Source: Antennarius striatus (taxonomy: Eukaryota; Chordata; Actinopteri; Lophiiformes; Antennariidae). From it: a stretch of DNA of 64,000 nt. The notes under the pieces were generated by a model. That model did not search any database, was not told where the DNA came from, and saw only the letters and a list, made by a program, of their open reading frames with translations. The stretch covers positions 17,393,501-17,457,500 of the forward strand of contig NC_090780.1 in the NCBI RefSeq assembly GCF_040054535.1, written 5' to 3'. A program made the position numbers and the translations under genes. This document shows, in pieces, positions 1 to 12,827 of the stretch. The number at the start of each line of letters is the position of its first letter. The first letter of the stretch is position 1.

Positions 1-3000
1 GAGATCCTCCTTCATCACACGACTCTTAAATGCAAACTCTCCAACATTGATCGTGGCGTAAGGGTCGCTCTTCCCCTTCACCAGGCCACCCATCTTGTTA
101 TCTTTGGCCACCAAATTCTGGGCCTCCAACAAGATGATTCTCAGCAGCCCCTAAAGGAAGGGATTGATTAATCCAACACTGATAAGTCATTTAGTAAATG
201 GATCTTCTGTTACATGCATCCTCTGCTGTTGTCAAAGTTACCTCACTGGCAAAGCTGGGGTCTGGGGAAGAACGGAGAGGCCGTGCTACAGCAGGGATTG
301 TTGATTCTTTCACGTTGTCTTCATTCGTATTAGATGCTGGTTCGTCCACATCGATATCTTTAGGTAAAGTCACTGTTGAGACGATATTCTCTACGGGAGG
401 AGCAGCCACTGAACTTGACCTAAAAACACCAAGAGAAGTATTAAAGATAGAGAACAGGTGAATAAAAATGAACCCAGGCCTTTTACTTGATCATCTTACT
501 TCAGAACCGTGTCTGTCTCCTGCTTCTGCTGAGCAGGGGTGGGGTCTGTGATTCTGACCTTACCAGTCGCACCTGGAAATTTGTTAGGAATGAGCATCTG
601 CAGAGACGTACAAATGAAAACACAGTTTAAGGACTTGTAGTCAAAGGACAAATAGTGGAAATGATGGAAAAACAGACGGAAAGATCACCTTAAGCTCAGC
701 TCTTAGAAGAACCTGACTCTCAGGCGAGGCTCCGTCCAGGTTGAACCACTGGTCCAGGACCAGCTCCGGTTCAGAGAGCAGCTCACTGATGGGAACCACC
801 AGGGAACCCATAGGCAAAGTCCAGCTGTGGGAAAGCTAGAATAACCCCACAAACCAGCTGTTAGTATCAATCATTTGCATCTGCATGACTGACATCGCTA
901 TGCAGTGAAGCCAGCAGACCTTTACAACAAGAATATCTTTTCTGGGATCTCGAACTGGGAAGCAGAACGCCTCGTTCCACTGAGGGGACGTAGTCCGATC
1001 GCACACCTTCAGAGATGAAGAGTCAGTCATTACTAACAGATTCCGTTCCATTCTCACCATCAAATACGCCATCAGTTCTAAAACGAATGAGGTTTGAAGT
1101 CTTACTGTAGTCTTTCTGGTCACTTCTCTGAGCGTAATCTCTGCTCCCACTTTTGGATCCTTCCCACTCTTCTTAACCTGGACAAGACAAATGAAGTAAT
1201 TAGATGAAAATATGCAACATGATATTGACTGCTTCTACTAAATTTATCACCGGTAATCCATCAGCTTGCTCGATAAAGACGAACAACAGGCCTGCTGAGG
1301 GAACCGTCTTGTTTTGGAAGGACTGTCGCGAATAGAACTGAAGAACCTGGAGAAATGGGAAGGAACCAGTTAGTGTGGATTAAACTTCAGAAGAAAGATC
1401 CATTACTATGTGATGCGTTCCGGAATACTTACTTGGTCCACTCTATCTGACTCAGAGGATTTAGGAACCCATTCCAGAACCATGTGAATCCTACCAGACT
1501 TCACGTCACTGAGAGAGTACCACTGAAAGAAGATGAGGCCGTAAGGTGGAAAGCACCAAAACCCAGCTCTCTGATCAGAAGTGACTCTGTGATGGTACTA
1601 AACCATGAGATCTTCATGCGTTGACATCTTTATTACAGTTTATCACATAAGAGATCATTATAACAAACATGAGACGTAACTAGAAAATGCTCCCCACCTG
1701 ATCGGTGTACTGAGAGTCAATGATGTGCTTCAGATTGATCTTCAGCCTTCATGTGAAATTAGAATAAGTCTTCATTTTATTTTAAAATGTTTTATACAGA
1801 TAAATGAAGATTTAGCGCAACTTTACCTGCCCATGAAATCATCCTTCATGTCCATGTCTTTATCAAACACCTCCACACGGAGTTCCTGGCCGGGCAGCTC
1901 GGTGAGAATCACCTGAGGGGTAAACACAGTCGTAAACGTCACACGACTACAGAAGAAATGCTGTAATAATCAAATCACAGTAATCACTAAAACATTTAAC
2001 AAACAACCTTGTGTTTTACCTCATACATCTCATTCCACGTGGGGTTGAGATTGCCCTTGATGACCTGACTTGTAAATGTTTCCCCTCCGATGTTCATGGT
2101 GACATAGGGATCGCTCTTTCCTTTCACCATTCCCCCCATCAGATTATCTTTGGGAACAAGATTCTGCCCTGCCAACAGGTGGATTCTCAGCAGTCCCTGA
2201 AAAAAATACGTTTTTTAAAATAAATGATATAAGTAGGTGCAAATTTCTATAAAATAGATCCCTAACTGAAAGCCCCATTACCTCTGTGGCAAAGCTAGAA
2301 TGGGGGCAGGTCTGCTGTGGTAGCTGTTTGGAAAGCCCACCCTCCAGATTAGATGACACACTTGATGGAATGCGTTCCTCGTCCAACCATAGAACCTGTG
2401 TAAAACAGAGAATCACAGAATTTCTCTTGAGAAGCTATTATACTGGACATTGGATATAAAGTTTGATTAGTTCTGCATTAGTTAGTTCTACTTTCTTGTC
2501 ATCATTTACCCTGAGAACTGTGTTGACATAGATTCGACTTGCAGATCCGGAGTTATCCAACTGGAACCACTGGTCCATACGTAGATCAGGATGAGACAGC
2601 AGGCGGGACATGGGGATGCTCAGAGTGCCCAGCGTTTGCACACGGTCAGCATCCTTCACCTGGAACGTTCACCATGAAGGAACAGCAACACATCAGGCAT
2701 TCATGATCCCAAACACAAAGTTTATCACATTACAGCAGAGTAAAATAGTTACCTGAATATCTATGTCCTGCTTGCGAGGATCCTGGATGAAAAAGGTGAA
2801 AGCTTCCTCCCATTCTGGATTAATGGTGGTGTAACAAGTCTACAGGTAACGATAAATAGGATACATATAAAATACAATCTGCAGTATAGTAACAGACCTT
2901 CTCATTGTATATTATAGATCTATACCTTGCTCTCTCTTGTGACGTCCTGCACAGACAACTGTACCATAGGATTGGGCTCTTTATTCCCCTTCTTCATCTA

Positions 3001-6000
3001 AAAAATACACAATTAAAGGCAAATCACTACACGGGACCGATAACAAGGAAAGGTGTATGAATTATCTAGCAATATAGCAGCATGTGGTGGGAATCACACA
3101 GACTATAACACCATAACAACAGCATGAATAACAGGCAGGAAGTCACATGTCATAACCACAAAATAGAAATCTGTATTGCAATGAAATGAGTGTGAGTCAC
3201 TGCTGCATGTATAAATATGATAATGACAGCGGAAATAACACCAGTGGGTCATGTGTGTTTAACATGCTTGATTTAGGTCAGTCACACTCATTCTAGCTGT
3301 TGCTCAGCACAGAGGGTTACAGACCAACGTGAACGATTTGAAGAATGTCAAACAGGTGGCAGCGACAGCTTCAGTTCAGCCTCTGGACACAGGAAGCAGG
3401 GCTGAGCTGAAGACAAACAGGGGCTCAGACGACAGACATGTTTGACTCACAGGGAGAGCTTCAGCCTTGTCCAGGTACACAACCAAGATGGCAGAAGAAG
3501 GAGGATCTCCTGCCTTACTGGTGACGCTTTCATTCCTCTTCAGAACCTGGGGGAGAATTGAAAACAGATTTATTTGGACGTAATTGAAACAAGGACAGAT
3601 TGGTACAGATGTGTTAATGGATTAATGCATCAGGGGGAAAAAAGCAAACCTGCTCTAGATGATCGGTGCTGGGGAGGAGGGACAGCCACTCCAGTCGGAA
3701 ACGAACCCGTCCCGATGGAGTTTCTTTCAGTGTGAACCACTGGGGAGGTCATCGCAAAAGTATATTGACATTTCAAAGATCAACATGTGCACATGCTGAC
3801 TGTGAATGACAATTTCACTTACATCATCAACGACGATGGATTTCTTCACAATGCCCAAATCCAATTTGGTCCTACATGGAGTAAATGTGTGAGATACGAA
3901 AAGAAATATTGATGAAAAATGAAAGAACCACAGCATAGAAATAAGTAGCTTAATTTAAGAGTATTAAACAAACATACTTCTCCAAAAACATATGAATGTG
4001 GAAAGATGAAAAGTGCTGATGTGGTGATTGAACAAGGAACACGAGAGGCTTGAAGTATACATCAATACCTGCCCAGGAAATCATCCTGGTCTGGGTCTTT
4101 ATCATAAATCTCCACCTCCAACTCTTGACCAGGCACTTCATGGACAATGACCTAATGTGACGGGACACACAGGGACATGAGGACTGACAGAGGGATTGGT
4201 ATGGAATGAAACATCGCCAGCAGTGTGAAGGAAAAATCTCTCCAATAGAGAACAATGTGAAATGACACATGGTTGAAACTTCCAGCAGCTCTTCTTCGTA
4301 CCTCATACATTTCTTCCCACTTAGGAGAGTCTGTGTTGTCCACGTGTTTGGAGGTGAAGGTCTGAGGGCCGACCCTCAGTATGGCGTAGGGGTCGGACAA
4401 GCCAGCCATCACTCCTTTCACGTAGCTGTCCTTGGCAGCAAGGTTCTGAGCTTCCAGTAGGTGGATGCGTACCACCCCCTGAGGAAGAACAAACATGAAA
4501 CACTCCCCTGAGTTTGATATTCACTCGTCACTTTGTTCAAGACGGGTGTTAAAAACTAGGACCAAGATCGACTTGTGAGTCAGATATTCAATTAGACATT
4601 GTTCAGCATGAAAGCCTCAGTCTGTACATAGGGGTTCTGGCTTTACCCTGGGCAGGGGGGAGCGGAGCTGGGCCACATGCAGGCCCTGAACCAGGGGCAC
4701 CACCAGGCGGTTGGGCAGCACCAAGAAGGAGGCGATGGCGTCCATGATCATGCTATCAGACATGACACTGAGACAAACACAGACAGCGTGTCGGTGGTAA
4801 AGTACAGCTGTAATGCCTGGACTATTCACATTTATATAAAACCCACACATTAATAAAACATTGAGACATTTCTATTTAAGTTTGTGGCTTTTACTAAACG
4901 TGTAAACAGAGGAGAGGTTGTTTTATAACTCACTTCAGTCCAGGGATATCCAACAAATTAGTCAGTCCAGTCCAGTTGATGTCAAGTGTCTGACAAGAGA
5001 TAAGAAGGGAGAAAGTGCTGCATGCAGCAAATCACTGAGGATGTGATCGGCAGCATGAAGAGAACATGCAAGGTTACGCTAAGGTACACCATGTTACAGG
5101 AAGGGGGGGAGGGGTGGACAGAGGAGAGTGTAGATGAACATACAGGCCGCTGGATGAAAAACATGGTGACTGCACCCACGATGGGTACGTCTCCAATCAG
5201 AGGCTCCAGAATCACCCGCATCATCCCACGCAGCTGAAGACAAAAGAGAAGAAATGTGAATAAACGCTTACAGAAAGGAAGACGGTCTGTATATTTCAGA
5301 GATTGTGACACGTTGTGCTGAGACAGACCTGAATCCCTTTGACACCAGCTTTGCAGAAATATCTCTTCACCTCAACATTGATCTCTACATTCCCGACATA
5401 GCTGAGGGTACAAGACCAACAACGTCTCTTACAATAATTTCTCCTACAAGACACAACAAATTGGTGGCAGTGACACGCTAAAACAAGAGACCAATACAAA
5501 CTCACCTAATATAGAGATCCAGCAGGACCTGTCCTTTGTCGTTCTCTGTGTGAGCCTTAATTCCAACAACCTTCATAGCCTAGGGCGATCATACAGAACG
5601 TTTATATATATATATCAATGAAATGGATGTGTGACTCTTTACAGCAGTCATTATAGTTATCTGTGGTTTCACCTTGTCTCCCATGTCTACTTTGGTGAAG
5701 TTGAGGGTCTGGAGGTGGCTGCTGGAGGCTCTGATGGATGGGGCGATGGTTTCCACCAGCAGCTTCTCCAGGTACTGTCCGACGAAGGGCCACACCTGCT
5801 GCAGGACCTGGGAAGACCAGCACGCGAGGCGGTTATAATCTCCGAGGTGATAAAAAGAACATCCCTGCAACCTGAGACAACTTCGGCAACTAAACTTTGG
5901 TCATTTTAGCCACAAAAGCTATCTGTCAAATGCCTCAGCTTCCACAAGCAATAAGTGGAATGACATAGACAGCTGCAGCCATTTGAATCTCCTCAGCTGC

Positions 6001-7935
6001 TAGTATCTGCTTTGTGTCCTAGTATATATATTTACCATAATAACACTGTGCTCCACATGTGTTCACTTTATATGGAACATATTTTTCTCATGCTTTGCAA
6101 CATAAATGAAGTCTTTATTCAAACAGAAAGAACCAGAGGCAGACATGCTGTTTGCTTGTGACTGTGAGGAGAAAACAGTTGGTTTATAGGCTGGCGTTAG
6201 TGGAAGGTGAGTCATCACCTCCTGCTCTTGTTAAAGAGCCCGAACAGGGGAGGAATCTGCTGACCTCCCCCCTCCAGTATCCAGTCTCAAAACTCTGCTT
6301 TGTCCGGCCTTCCGCAGCTTAGATCTCGTGGTTTCTTTGGAGCAGTGCTTTTATTCCTGCGTGCCGATATTAATACGCAAACTTTCTCATGATTGCAAAT
6401 GGGTGCGTGACAGCGGCTGCAGTTCTATTTAGGTTTGGGGGCAGGACAGCTCCTCCTCCTTGAGCTAGTCTGCAATGAAATGGAAATGTTGAGTGGGCGT
6501 CCTGGCTCAGGGCCTGCTCTTTGCAGTGCAGACAATGTGTCCACAGTCGTGGGGGTGGGGCCTTCTTTTCAACATGGCAGCAGCAGCAGAGATCCTGTTC
6601 ATCAGCTGGCTCCAGCTATTAATGTAGCGGACTGTTTTAAGTGTCAGTCAGCGCATCAGCCGGACTGTTAAACTGACAGCTGGTGTGTTAGCTGTGTCTC
6701 TGTGTTAAGTCACAAAATGGGAAGCAGGATAGGAAAACATGAATCCTTTACCTTATTTAACCATTCCACCTTCTCCACATCTGGGAAGTTGACCTGAAGG
6801 GAATAAAATACATTCAGGAAACACACTAAAAACAGGCTCAGAGGATGAAGAAAATCTCCAAAGGAATCAAGACACGCTGCTGAGAGGAATGACTGTCAAT
6901 TCCAACTCCATTTGATTATGGATGGAGGTTTATTTGATTATTAATTTGTAGTTCTTTGCAGAAACTGAGTTTTAAAATGTATTTTAAATTTATATTCTTA
7001 GGATTTACTTTTATAACTCCAACACAGTCCAAATGTTATGTAAACAGAAAAGCAACAAAGTAATGCTCCCTTTTCAGTCCTGTAATGTGGCGTGCGTGCC
7101 AGCAATCGTTATAATTACTCACTAAAACAAATCCACAGAGACAGGGTGTGGCAAGATGCTGAGTCAAAACTTCCCCGTGTGGGTTTCAGCTTTTAATTTT
7201 AGATACATACTCTCTGGATTGATGGTATGTCAATCAGGACTGTACTGAGATGAGTTTCAGTATTTCAGTATGGCTGTTTTAGCCATTTCCTCATGATATG
7301 CAATCAAAACTGTTTAATCTCCAAATACAAACACATTTTGTAAATTACTTTTTAAAAATCTGAGCCCTCTGCACAACTTATCCTGAAATATCTTATTCCT
7401 AAAGTGGAGGTGTATAAATAAAACTATTCTCTGAACTCTTCAGTGAGGGCCACACTGAGATGCCTCACTGGGAATAAACCCTGTAGCTCTTATTCTGACC
7501 CCCCCCCCCCCAGCTACCGTAGGATCAGCACACAGCTGATGCTTGAGGCTTCTGTTTGGAGACATTTCTCACCCACGCTGGAAGCTCTCGTCTGATTTTG
7601 GACACGGTCCTGAATGTCTGCTCATCCTCGTTGTCGATAAACTGTATCGCTGACCTCAGGCGCTCCTCCTTGGCCTCCCGAGCATGCTTCCATCCTGTGT
7701 AGATCATCATCCCGAACACCAGCAGGCTGGTGCTGACCCGGTAGTAACCGGCCAGATAGACGGGCAGCAGGGCTCCCAGACATTTCCCGAACGTCCAGAG
7801 AACCGCAACGGCGCTGATCCCTTTGGGTTTGTGCGCATCGCCCGCAGCGGCGCTGTGCGCCTTCTGCTCCGCGTCGCCTGCGCTCGGACCCTCAGCGGCC
7901 TTCGGCTCACTCAGTTCGGGCTTTTCGCTCTCCAT
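1..7935 (-). CDS. esyt1: Extended synaptotagmin 1 (5' part, runs off the left edge)
   Basis: ESYT1 tethers ER to plasma membrane and transfers lipids through its SMP domain; its C2 domains bind Ca2+ and phosphoinositides. Coding exons read on the minus strand: 7573-7935, 6752-6793, 5673-5807, 5506-5579, 5329-5401, 5144-5233, 4934-4989, 4647-4767, 4302-4478, 4069-4151, 3823-3871, 3650-3739, 3451-3546, 2926-2997, 2753-2839, 2510-2659, 2282-2395, 2020-2196, 1827-1912, 1698-1746, 1433-1522, 1251-1346, 1106-1177, 920-1006, 689-835, 500-597, 242-419 and 1-150 (continues). All have AG/GT borders and the phases join into about 1034 residues. An ER hairpin membrane anchor lies near residues 40-82 and the SMP domain near 122-310. 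C2A starts at 319, C2B near 460, C2C at 625 and C2D near 765; a further C2 starts at 985. C2A and C2C keep the SDPY and DKD...DDF acidic loops, while B and D lack them. The neighbour zc3h10 supports ESYT1 over ESYT2/3. The ATG at 7935 fits the family N-terminus. Confidence 0.93.
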
Positions 7936-9076
7936 TGTAATAAAGTTACCTCTTGACTAAACAAAAACAAACAAACAAACAAACAAACAAACAAAAAACG
8001 TGACGTCTGAATACTAAACCGAGCTGTTTAAATACGACCGATCGATTACTTTAGAGTTTCATTTCAGCCAGCTGGTGACGATCCGAACAGACGCAGCTCT
8101 TTCCTCTCGATACCAGATCCTCTTCACTGCGGGTCCATCGCTCTTTTGTGACGTTTAAACGCTTTTATTTCAGTTCAGTCGGAGCACTTTTGTGGAACGA
8201 GGTCCTCGACAGGCGTCTGACAACAAATTCCGCTTCTCGAGTCCCGTTATCCGGATGAAAACACGCCCACCGATCGGAGCAAGAAGAGAAAAAAAATCCT
8301 CTGCGTCTGCAGCTGCAGCAGGACTGCCGTCAGATGTTACTACTGCAGCGTTATCGAAAATTCACACTGAGCTCATTGTATTAAACTGTCCCTTTATATT
8401 AAAACTTTAGTTATCCCGATTGATGACGAATGTCAAACGTTTTTAAGTGGGAAAATCGCGCCGGATCTGCTTTTCTGTTCCGCTTTCATCACCTGTGGTC
8501 CAGCCTTCCTGCAGCTCCAGTTTGTTTTAAAACAGCAAACTGGGCAATCTCCTTAAGCCCTAAAGCCAGAGGGAACACACCAGCCCTCCATTGGAACAGA
8601 GACACCCAGCAGTGTTTAGACAGACACACGGATGTGATACTGATGGAGGTGAGTTCTAGTCATGTTTACAGAAAGCAACTCCACCCAAACAACATAAGCA
8701 TTTACCATGTGGCATATCTGGTTCTGCTTCTGGGTGAAATATGAATGCAGGAGAAGAGAGATGTAAAGAAAGTGACAAGAACACCCCACTTAATATTTAC
8801 ATATTTATTTGAAAAGGTACCGAGTACCAAGATCAGTTCACACCTGAGCAATCCACAAAAATAAAACTACAAACTTCCTCCAGTCTTCATTTCCCCACAA
8901 TAACAGCACATCAGTCCCGCATTAACAGTTCATTTGCTGTGGGTATAATTATATGCTGCCTGTATTTTTTTTTGGGTTCCTATAATTTGAAAACATTTGA
9001 TAAGTAAATACGTATGCCAGGAGGATTGTGTTTGACGTGTGGTCACAGGAGACAGTGAGGGAAGCTTCATTGAGTC
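7936..9076. other. Intergenic: esyt1 promoter side and zc3h10 downstream flank
   Basis: This gap separates the esyt1 start codon from the 3' end of zc3h10, both on the minus strand. The part next to esyt1 (about 7936-8350) contains several CpGs and should hold the esyt1 promoter and 5'UTR, but no TATA box or start site could be fixed. An (AAAC)n-like run lies at about 7961-7999. The open reading frames on the plus strand here (for example 8192-8410) resemble nothing and have no splice or homology support. The rest is AT-rich unique sequence. Confidence 0.5.
7961..7999. repeat. (AAAC)n simple repeat
   Basis: About seven consecutive CAAA/AAAC units are seen directly just upstream of the esyt1 start codon, probably within its 5'UTR or promoter. 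Confidence 0.85.
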
Positions 9077-9082
9077 TTTATT
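9077..9082 (-). terminator. Probable polyadenylation signal of zc3h10
   Basis: TTTATT on the plus strand reads AATAAA on the minus strand, about 170 bases after the zc3h10 stop codon. Position and strand fit a 3'UTR end. Another AATAAA-like match lies almost on the stop codon (near 9247) and is too early to be convincing. Confidence 0.5.
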
Positions 9083-9250
9083 CTGTCCTCCTGTGGAGAA
9101 GCTCATCATTACAGTGAGTCCTCACTGATGGAGGTACAGGAAGTTGATGATCAGTCATTATTACGCTAGCATAACCCAACAGACATACATGTTCAGATTC
9201 TCACGACGCTCCAGTCTGAATTGCAATTGCAAAGTCCTGCACTTCTTTAT

Positions 9251-11605
9251 TTAGTGAGGCAGAGTGGTGATCCTCATGCTTTGACTCGCGATGGGGTACG
9301 TCACCATTGGGGTGGTGGCGTGACTCATGGTGATACCAGGCAGAGGCTGCGTCATGGACACTGCCACTGGTGTCACAGATACAGACACAGGTGCCATAGA
9401 AACAGGTGGCGCCATCCCCTGGGCAATGGTCTGCGCGAGGGCAGCTGAAAGAGGGGTGATCTCAGGGTTCAGGTGGGGTGGAGGAGCTGTGGGTGGGGCA
9501 GCATTAGTTGGGGGTGCAGCTGGGGCGCCGGTAGGAGCGACCAAGTCTTGCTGGGTGACAGGGCGAGGCTGCAGTCCAGCGCTGCTCAGGGTCGTGTGAG
9601 TCTGGGCGATACCGTGATTGTAGGAACTCACTGCACCCACAGGGGGCGCCAGACTCTGCTCGGTGGGAGTCGGGGTGGAGGAGAGCGTCATCACCTTGGC
9701 TTGGCTTCGAAACTGGGCGTTCTGTTCCAGAAGAACTTCATTTGTGGCAATGAGATTTGAAACCTGAAAACCAAAAGAATGAGAAAAGTATGTGAAGAAT
9801 TTGATCATTTATGAAAACACAGTTTGAGAATACTTTATAAAACACAAATTATCTACTTTAGCAAGAATTTAACGTTTGTAGCGGCCTCTTGCTGTTACAA
9901 ATTCCACAAATATGTGTGGAATGAACAAGCAAACTGTTCAGAGTGACCATTTTATGATGTGAGAAAACGCTTCGACCTCTTTAAATGTCCTTGAATAGAT
10001 TGATTGGGGTTACAGTCAGATGACTCAGAGCTGGTCAGTCGTGTGCTTTTGGATTTAAAATGTGTTTAATATGTCTGTTTTTCAGGTGGTGTGGCAGAAT
10101 TTAAAACGTGCCACTGTGTAACATGACAACTTCATGTAAAGCATTCACTTTCAGTGTGGGAGGACTATAAATTCATCTGACAATAGTACCACAGTGTATA
10201 CACTTGACTGTGGTACCATCTGTATTTCTTGTGAAGTCTGAACTGAATAACACACAGGTTGCTCCCCAGTAAACTATCAAGTGTGGTTGTTTGTAATCTT
10301 GTAATCTATTGTAATCTGTTTCCCCTGGTAGACAGATTATTTCAAAATATATAAATAAATTCGACTGATTTAAAATAAATCTTTTAAAAAGGATAAACCA
10401 ATTCTTTATCATTGATGTAAAGATTCAAATAACTGTTTTTTCATCTTCATTCCAACCTGCTTCTTCAGCTCTTCCACTCTTTTCCTCAGCAGGGAGTTTT
10501 CTTCCTCCAGGAACCGGTACTCCAGAGGCCGTGGCGGTAATGTGGCTTGGACTCCCAGCTCATAAAGCCCACCTCCAGTCCCATCTGCCAAGCGCAGCCC
10601 CTCCAACCGTCGTCTCTTCAACTGTAGAGCAGCATGGTCCATGGAGGCCTCCAGGGAGCTGGCGTCAAACAGCCCACTTTCAAGCAGAGGGTCATATACC
10701 GAGCATGAGCTCCTGTCAAAACGCCGTTGGCCGGCAGAGTTTATGGAAAGACATCCGCTAATCCCGCCTCCACCTACTCCCCCAACTCCTGACATAGTTG
10801 GGTCTCTGCACCCACCAAGGCTGGGGCAACCCATCCCCATCATATTATTTCCACCTCCACCTCCCACAAGTCCTTGAATTCCTCCGCAGTTACCGCCGCC
10901 TCCACCACCTGTGACTCCTCCAGCAGTCACCATCACACTAGAACCTGGGCCCACAACACCACCCACTCCCACCCTGGAAGGATCATATTCATAGTCTTTT
11001 TTAACATGACGAAATTTACACTTATTGCCTCTCTGGCACTCTCCCTTCAGGAAGTCTCTGCAGATGGGGACCTCCCCACGACTATGGGGCAGATCCATGG
11101 GGGACAGGCCCATTCGTGCTGCAACTTTTCCTCTCAGTCTGAGGGGTAGCTCTCCTGTTTTCTTGTAGTAGTCCTCATCTTCTTTAGTGCCGTGAACGAA
11201 GCGGCAGTTGGAGCGCATACACTCCTTATTTTGATGGTCATGACAGAAGATGAATTCATTCTTTTGCACGCCCAAGTCTGGCACCTCATTAAAGTATGGG
11301 TGTCTAAAGCGGCAGCGCTTCCCTCTCTTGCAGACATTGCGTATGAAGTCCCTGCAGACGCCGTCCAATCCTAGTCCTGCACCTTGTCCACCGCTTCCTC
11401 CATTTCCACAACTATTACCATTCCCAAGTGCCCCTCCACCCCCCATGCTCCCCGATCCACAGACGTTGCCACCGACACTTCCTCCTGGACCTCCTCTGCC
11501 CTCTGCCGAGCCCCCTCCCAAACCAGACCCAGGTCCTCCTTCCTCACCAAGACTAGCAGCACTCCCACCACCACCTGCCAGGTAGGAATTGTCCCGGTCA
11601 GGCAT
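9251..11605 (-). CDS. zc3h10: Zinc finger CCCH-type containing 10
   Basis: ZC3H10 is an RNA-binding protein with three CCCH fingers, linked in mammals to microRNA processing and mitochondrial function. There are two coding exons, 10457-11605 and 9251-9763, joined in phase 0 through a 693-base intron (donor after AAG CAG, acceptor TTTTCAG). The product is 553 residues, against about 434 in human. The fingers lie near residues 84-102, 121-138 and 182-200, with C-x7-C-x5(4)-C-x3-H spacing. A leucine- and glutamate-rich coiled coil spans the exon junction (about 364-405). The Pro/Ala-rich tail ends in the family-typical sequence TYPIASQSMRITTLPH. Glycine-rich stretches before finger 1 and after finger 3 account for most of the extra length. 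The chosen start, MPDRDN, matches the mammalian N-terminus; an in-frame upstream ATG at 11638 would add 11 residues. A probable acceptor at 11739/11740 begins this exon. Confidence 0.95.
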
Positions 11606-12106
11606 GGCGCTCGGCCCAGCGCGAAGAGAAGGAGGCACTCATGTGTGTGAGGAGGGCTGACGTGCCTTAACAAACATTCACATATTCAGGTGGAGTCAGG
11701 AACAGCTGAATGGAGTAGTGGAATCTGCTGCTCACAGATCTGCAGGATAAAAACACAAAACCAACTTGACAATTGCTTTAAAAAGTAAGATTGTACGAGC
11801 ATATGATACTGGTAGGAAATACATGGTTTAAAGGGGTAAAACGAGGGCAGAAAACACGTGACAACACACCGAGAATAATTATTAATATCAGTGCTGGTGT
11901 TCACATCGGTCAGCACATTAGTTAAATGAATACGGCTCATACCAAGCGAGGCTGACCTTGTTGAAACGATCAGCTCCTGTAAATAAAGTACTATGATTCT
12001 ACTACACAAAACGAATGTACAAAGTGAATTACTACCTCTAGTCAAGCGCATTTGTTGAGCTAGCGAGCACTGTCCAGCTAGCTGGCTAATGCTAATATTG
12101 TCTTAC

Positions 12107-12250
12107 CTCCAACCACCAGCAAACTGACAGCAGAATCCAAACAACACACGATTTAGTTCCAGACAAAAACACCTTGATAAGATTCAAACGAACCTACAAA
12201 GTTATCTCAGCTAACAACGGCGACCAGGCGTGATATTTTCAGCGTGTCCT
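12107..12250 (-). other. Probable non-coding first exon of zc3h10
   Basis: On the minus strand a good donor (GGAG then GTAAGA) ends at 12107, and a matching acceptor (TTATCCTGCAG) precedes 11739 in the exon that carries the zc3h10 ATG. The upper end near 12250 is a guess; no transcript evidence is available. The intron 11740-12106 contains nothing else recognisable. Confidence 0.45.
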
Positions 12251-12343
12251 CAAGGCCTCTGTTGTTTACCACATTTCTGATGCATCTTGTCGTTACCAAC
12301 GAAGAAGACAACGGACTTCCTCTTTGTTTCCATGTAGCGCTTT

Positions 12344-12358
12344 TCTGCCATCTAGTGG
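12344..12358 (-). promoter_or_regulatory. CTCF-like motif
   Basis: The minus strand reads CCACTAGATGGCAGA, which matches 14 of 15 positions of the CTCF core CCASYAGRKGGCRSY as I remember it. It sits close to the zc3h10 5' end. A match by eye does not show binding. Confidence 0.35.
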
Positions 12359-12536
12359 CGATTATCAGGAACTACACTCGGCGTGGTTGCTCTTTAAATG
12401 CAATTATTTAAGAGCTTGTCTGATATTTCCACTCAACACAGCGGCAGTTTAATAAAGCTTAACAAAGTCAAGCAATATCTGACACCAGGTTACATTAAAT
12501 GTGCTGGATTTTCACTTGTCATTTAGATCGACTGAC

Positions 12537-12665
<129 letters not shown>

Positions 12666-12827
12666 AACTTGACAGTTTAGAAACACATTTCTTAGTGTTT
12701 TGACTTTACTTTTGACGTAAAATGCGTTGCGTTCCTCAAAACGATGAGCTCCACATCGCCAGGAAGCAGTTCAGGTGGCTTCCACGTTAAATAACTGGGG
12801 TCTGAGTGCCTTATCTGCGCCTCCAGC

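Noticed and set aside
6435-6671. 78-aa plus-strand frame in an esyt1 intron
   Set aside because: No similarity, and antisense to an intron bounded by good splice sites.
10409-10456. Read-through end of the first zc3h10 coding exon (GMKMKKQLF...)
   Set aside because: A GT donor after AAGCAG and an exact continuation of the coiled coil at 9763 show this to be intron.
11250-11650. Plus-strand frames rich in Pro or Thr/Ser opposite the zc3h10 N-terminus
   Set aside because: Shadows of the glycine-rich coding sequence on the other strand; GGN codons read as proline antisense.
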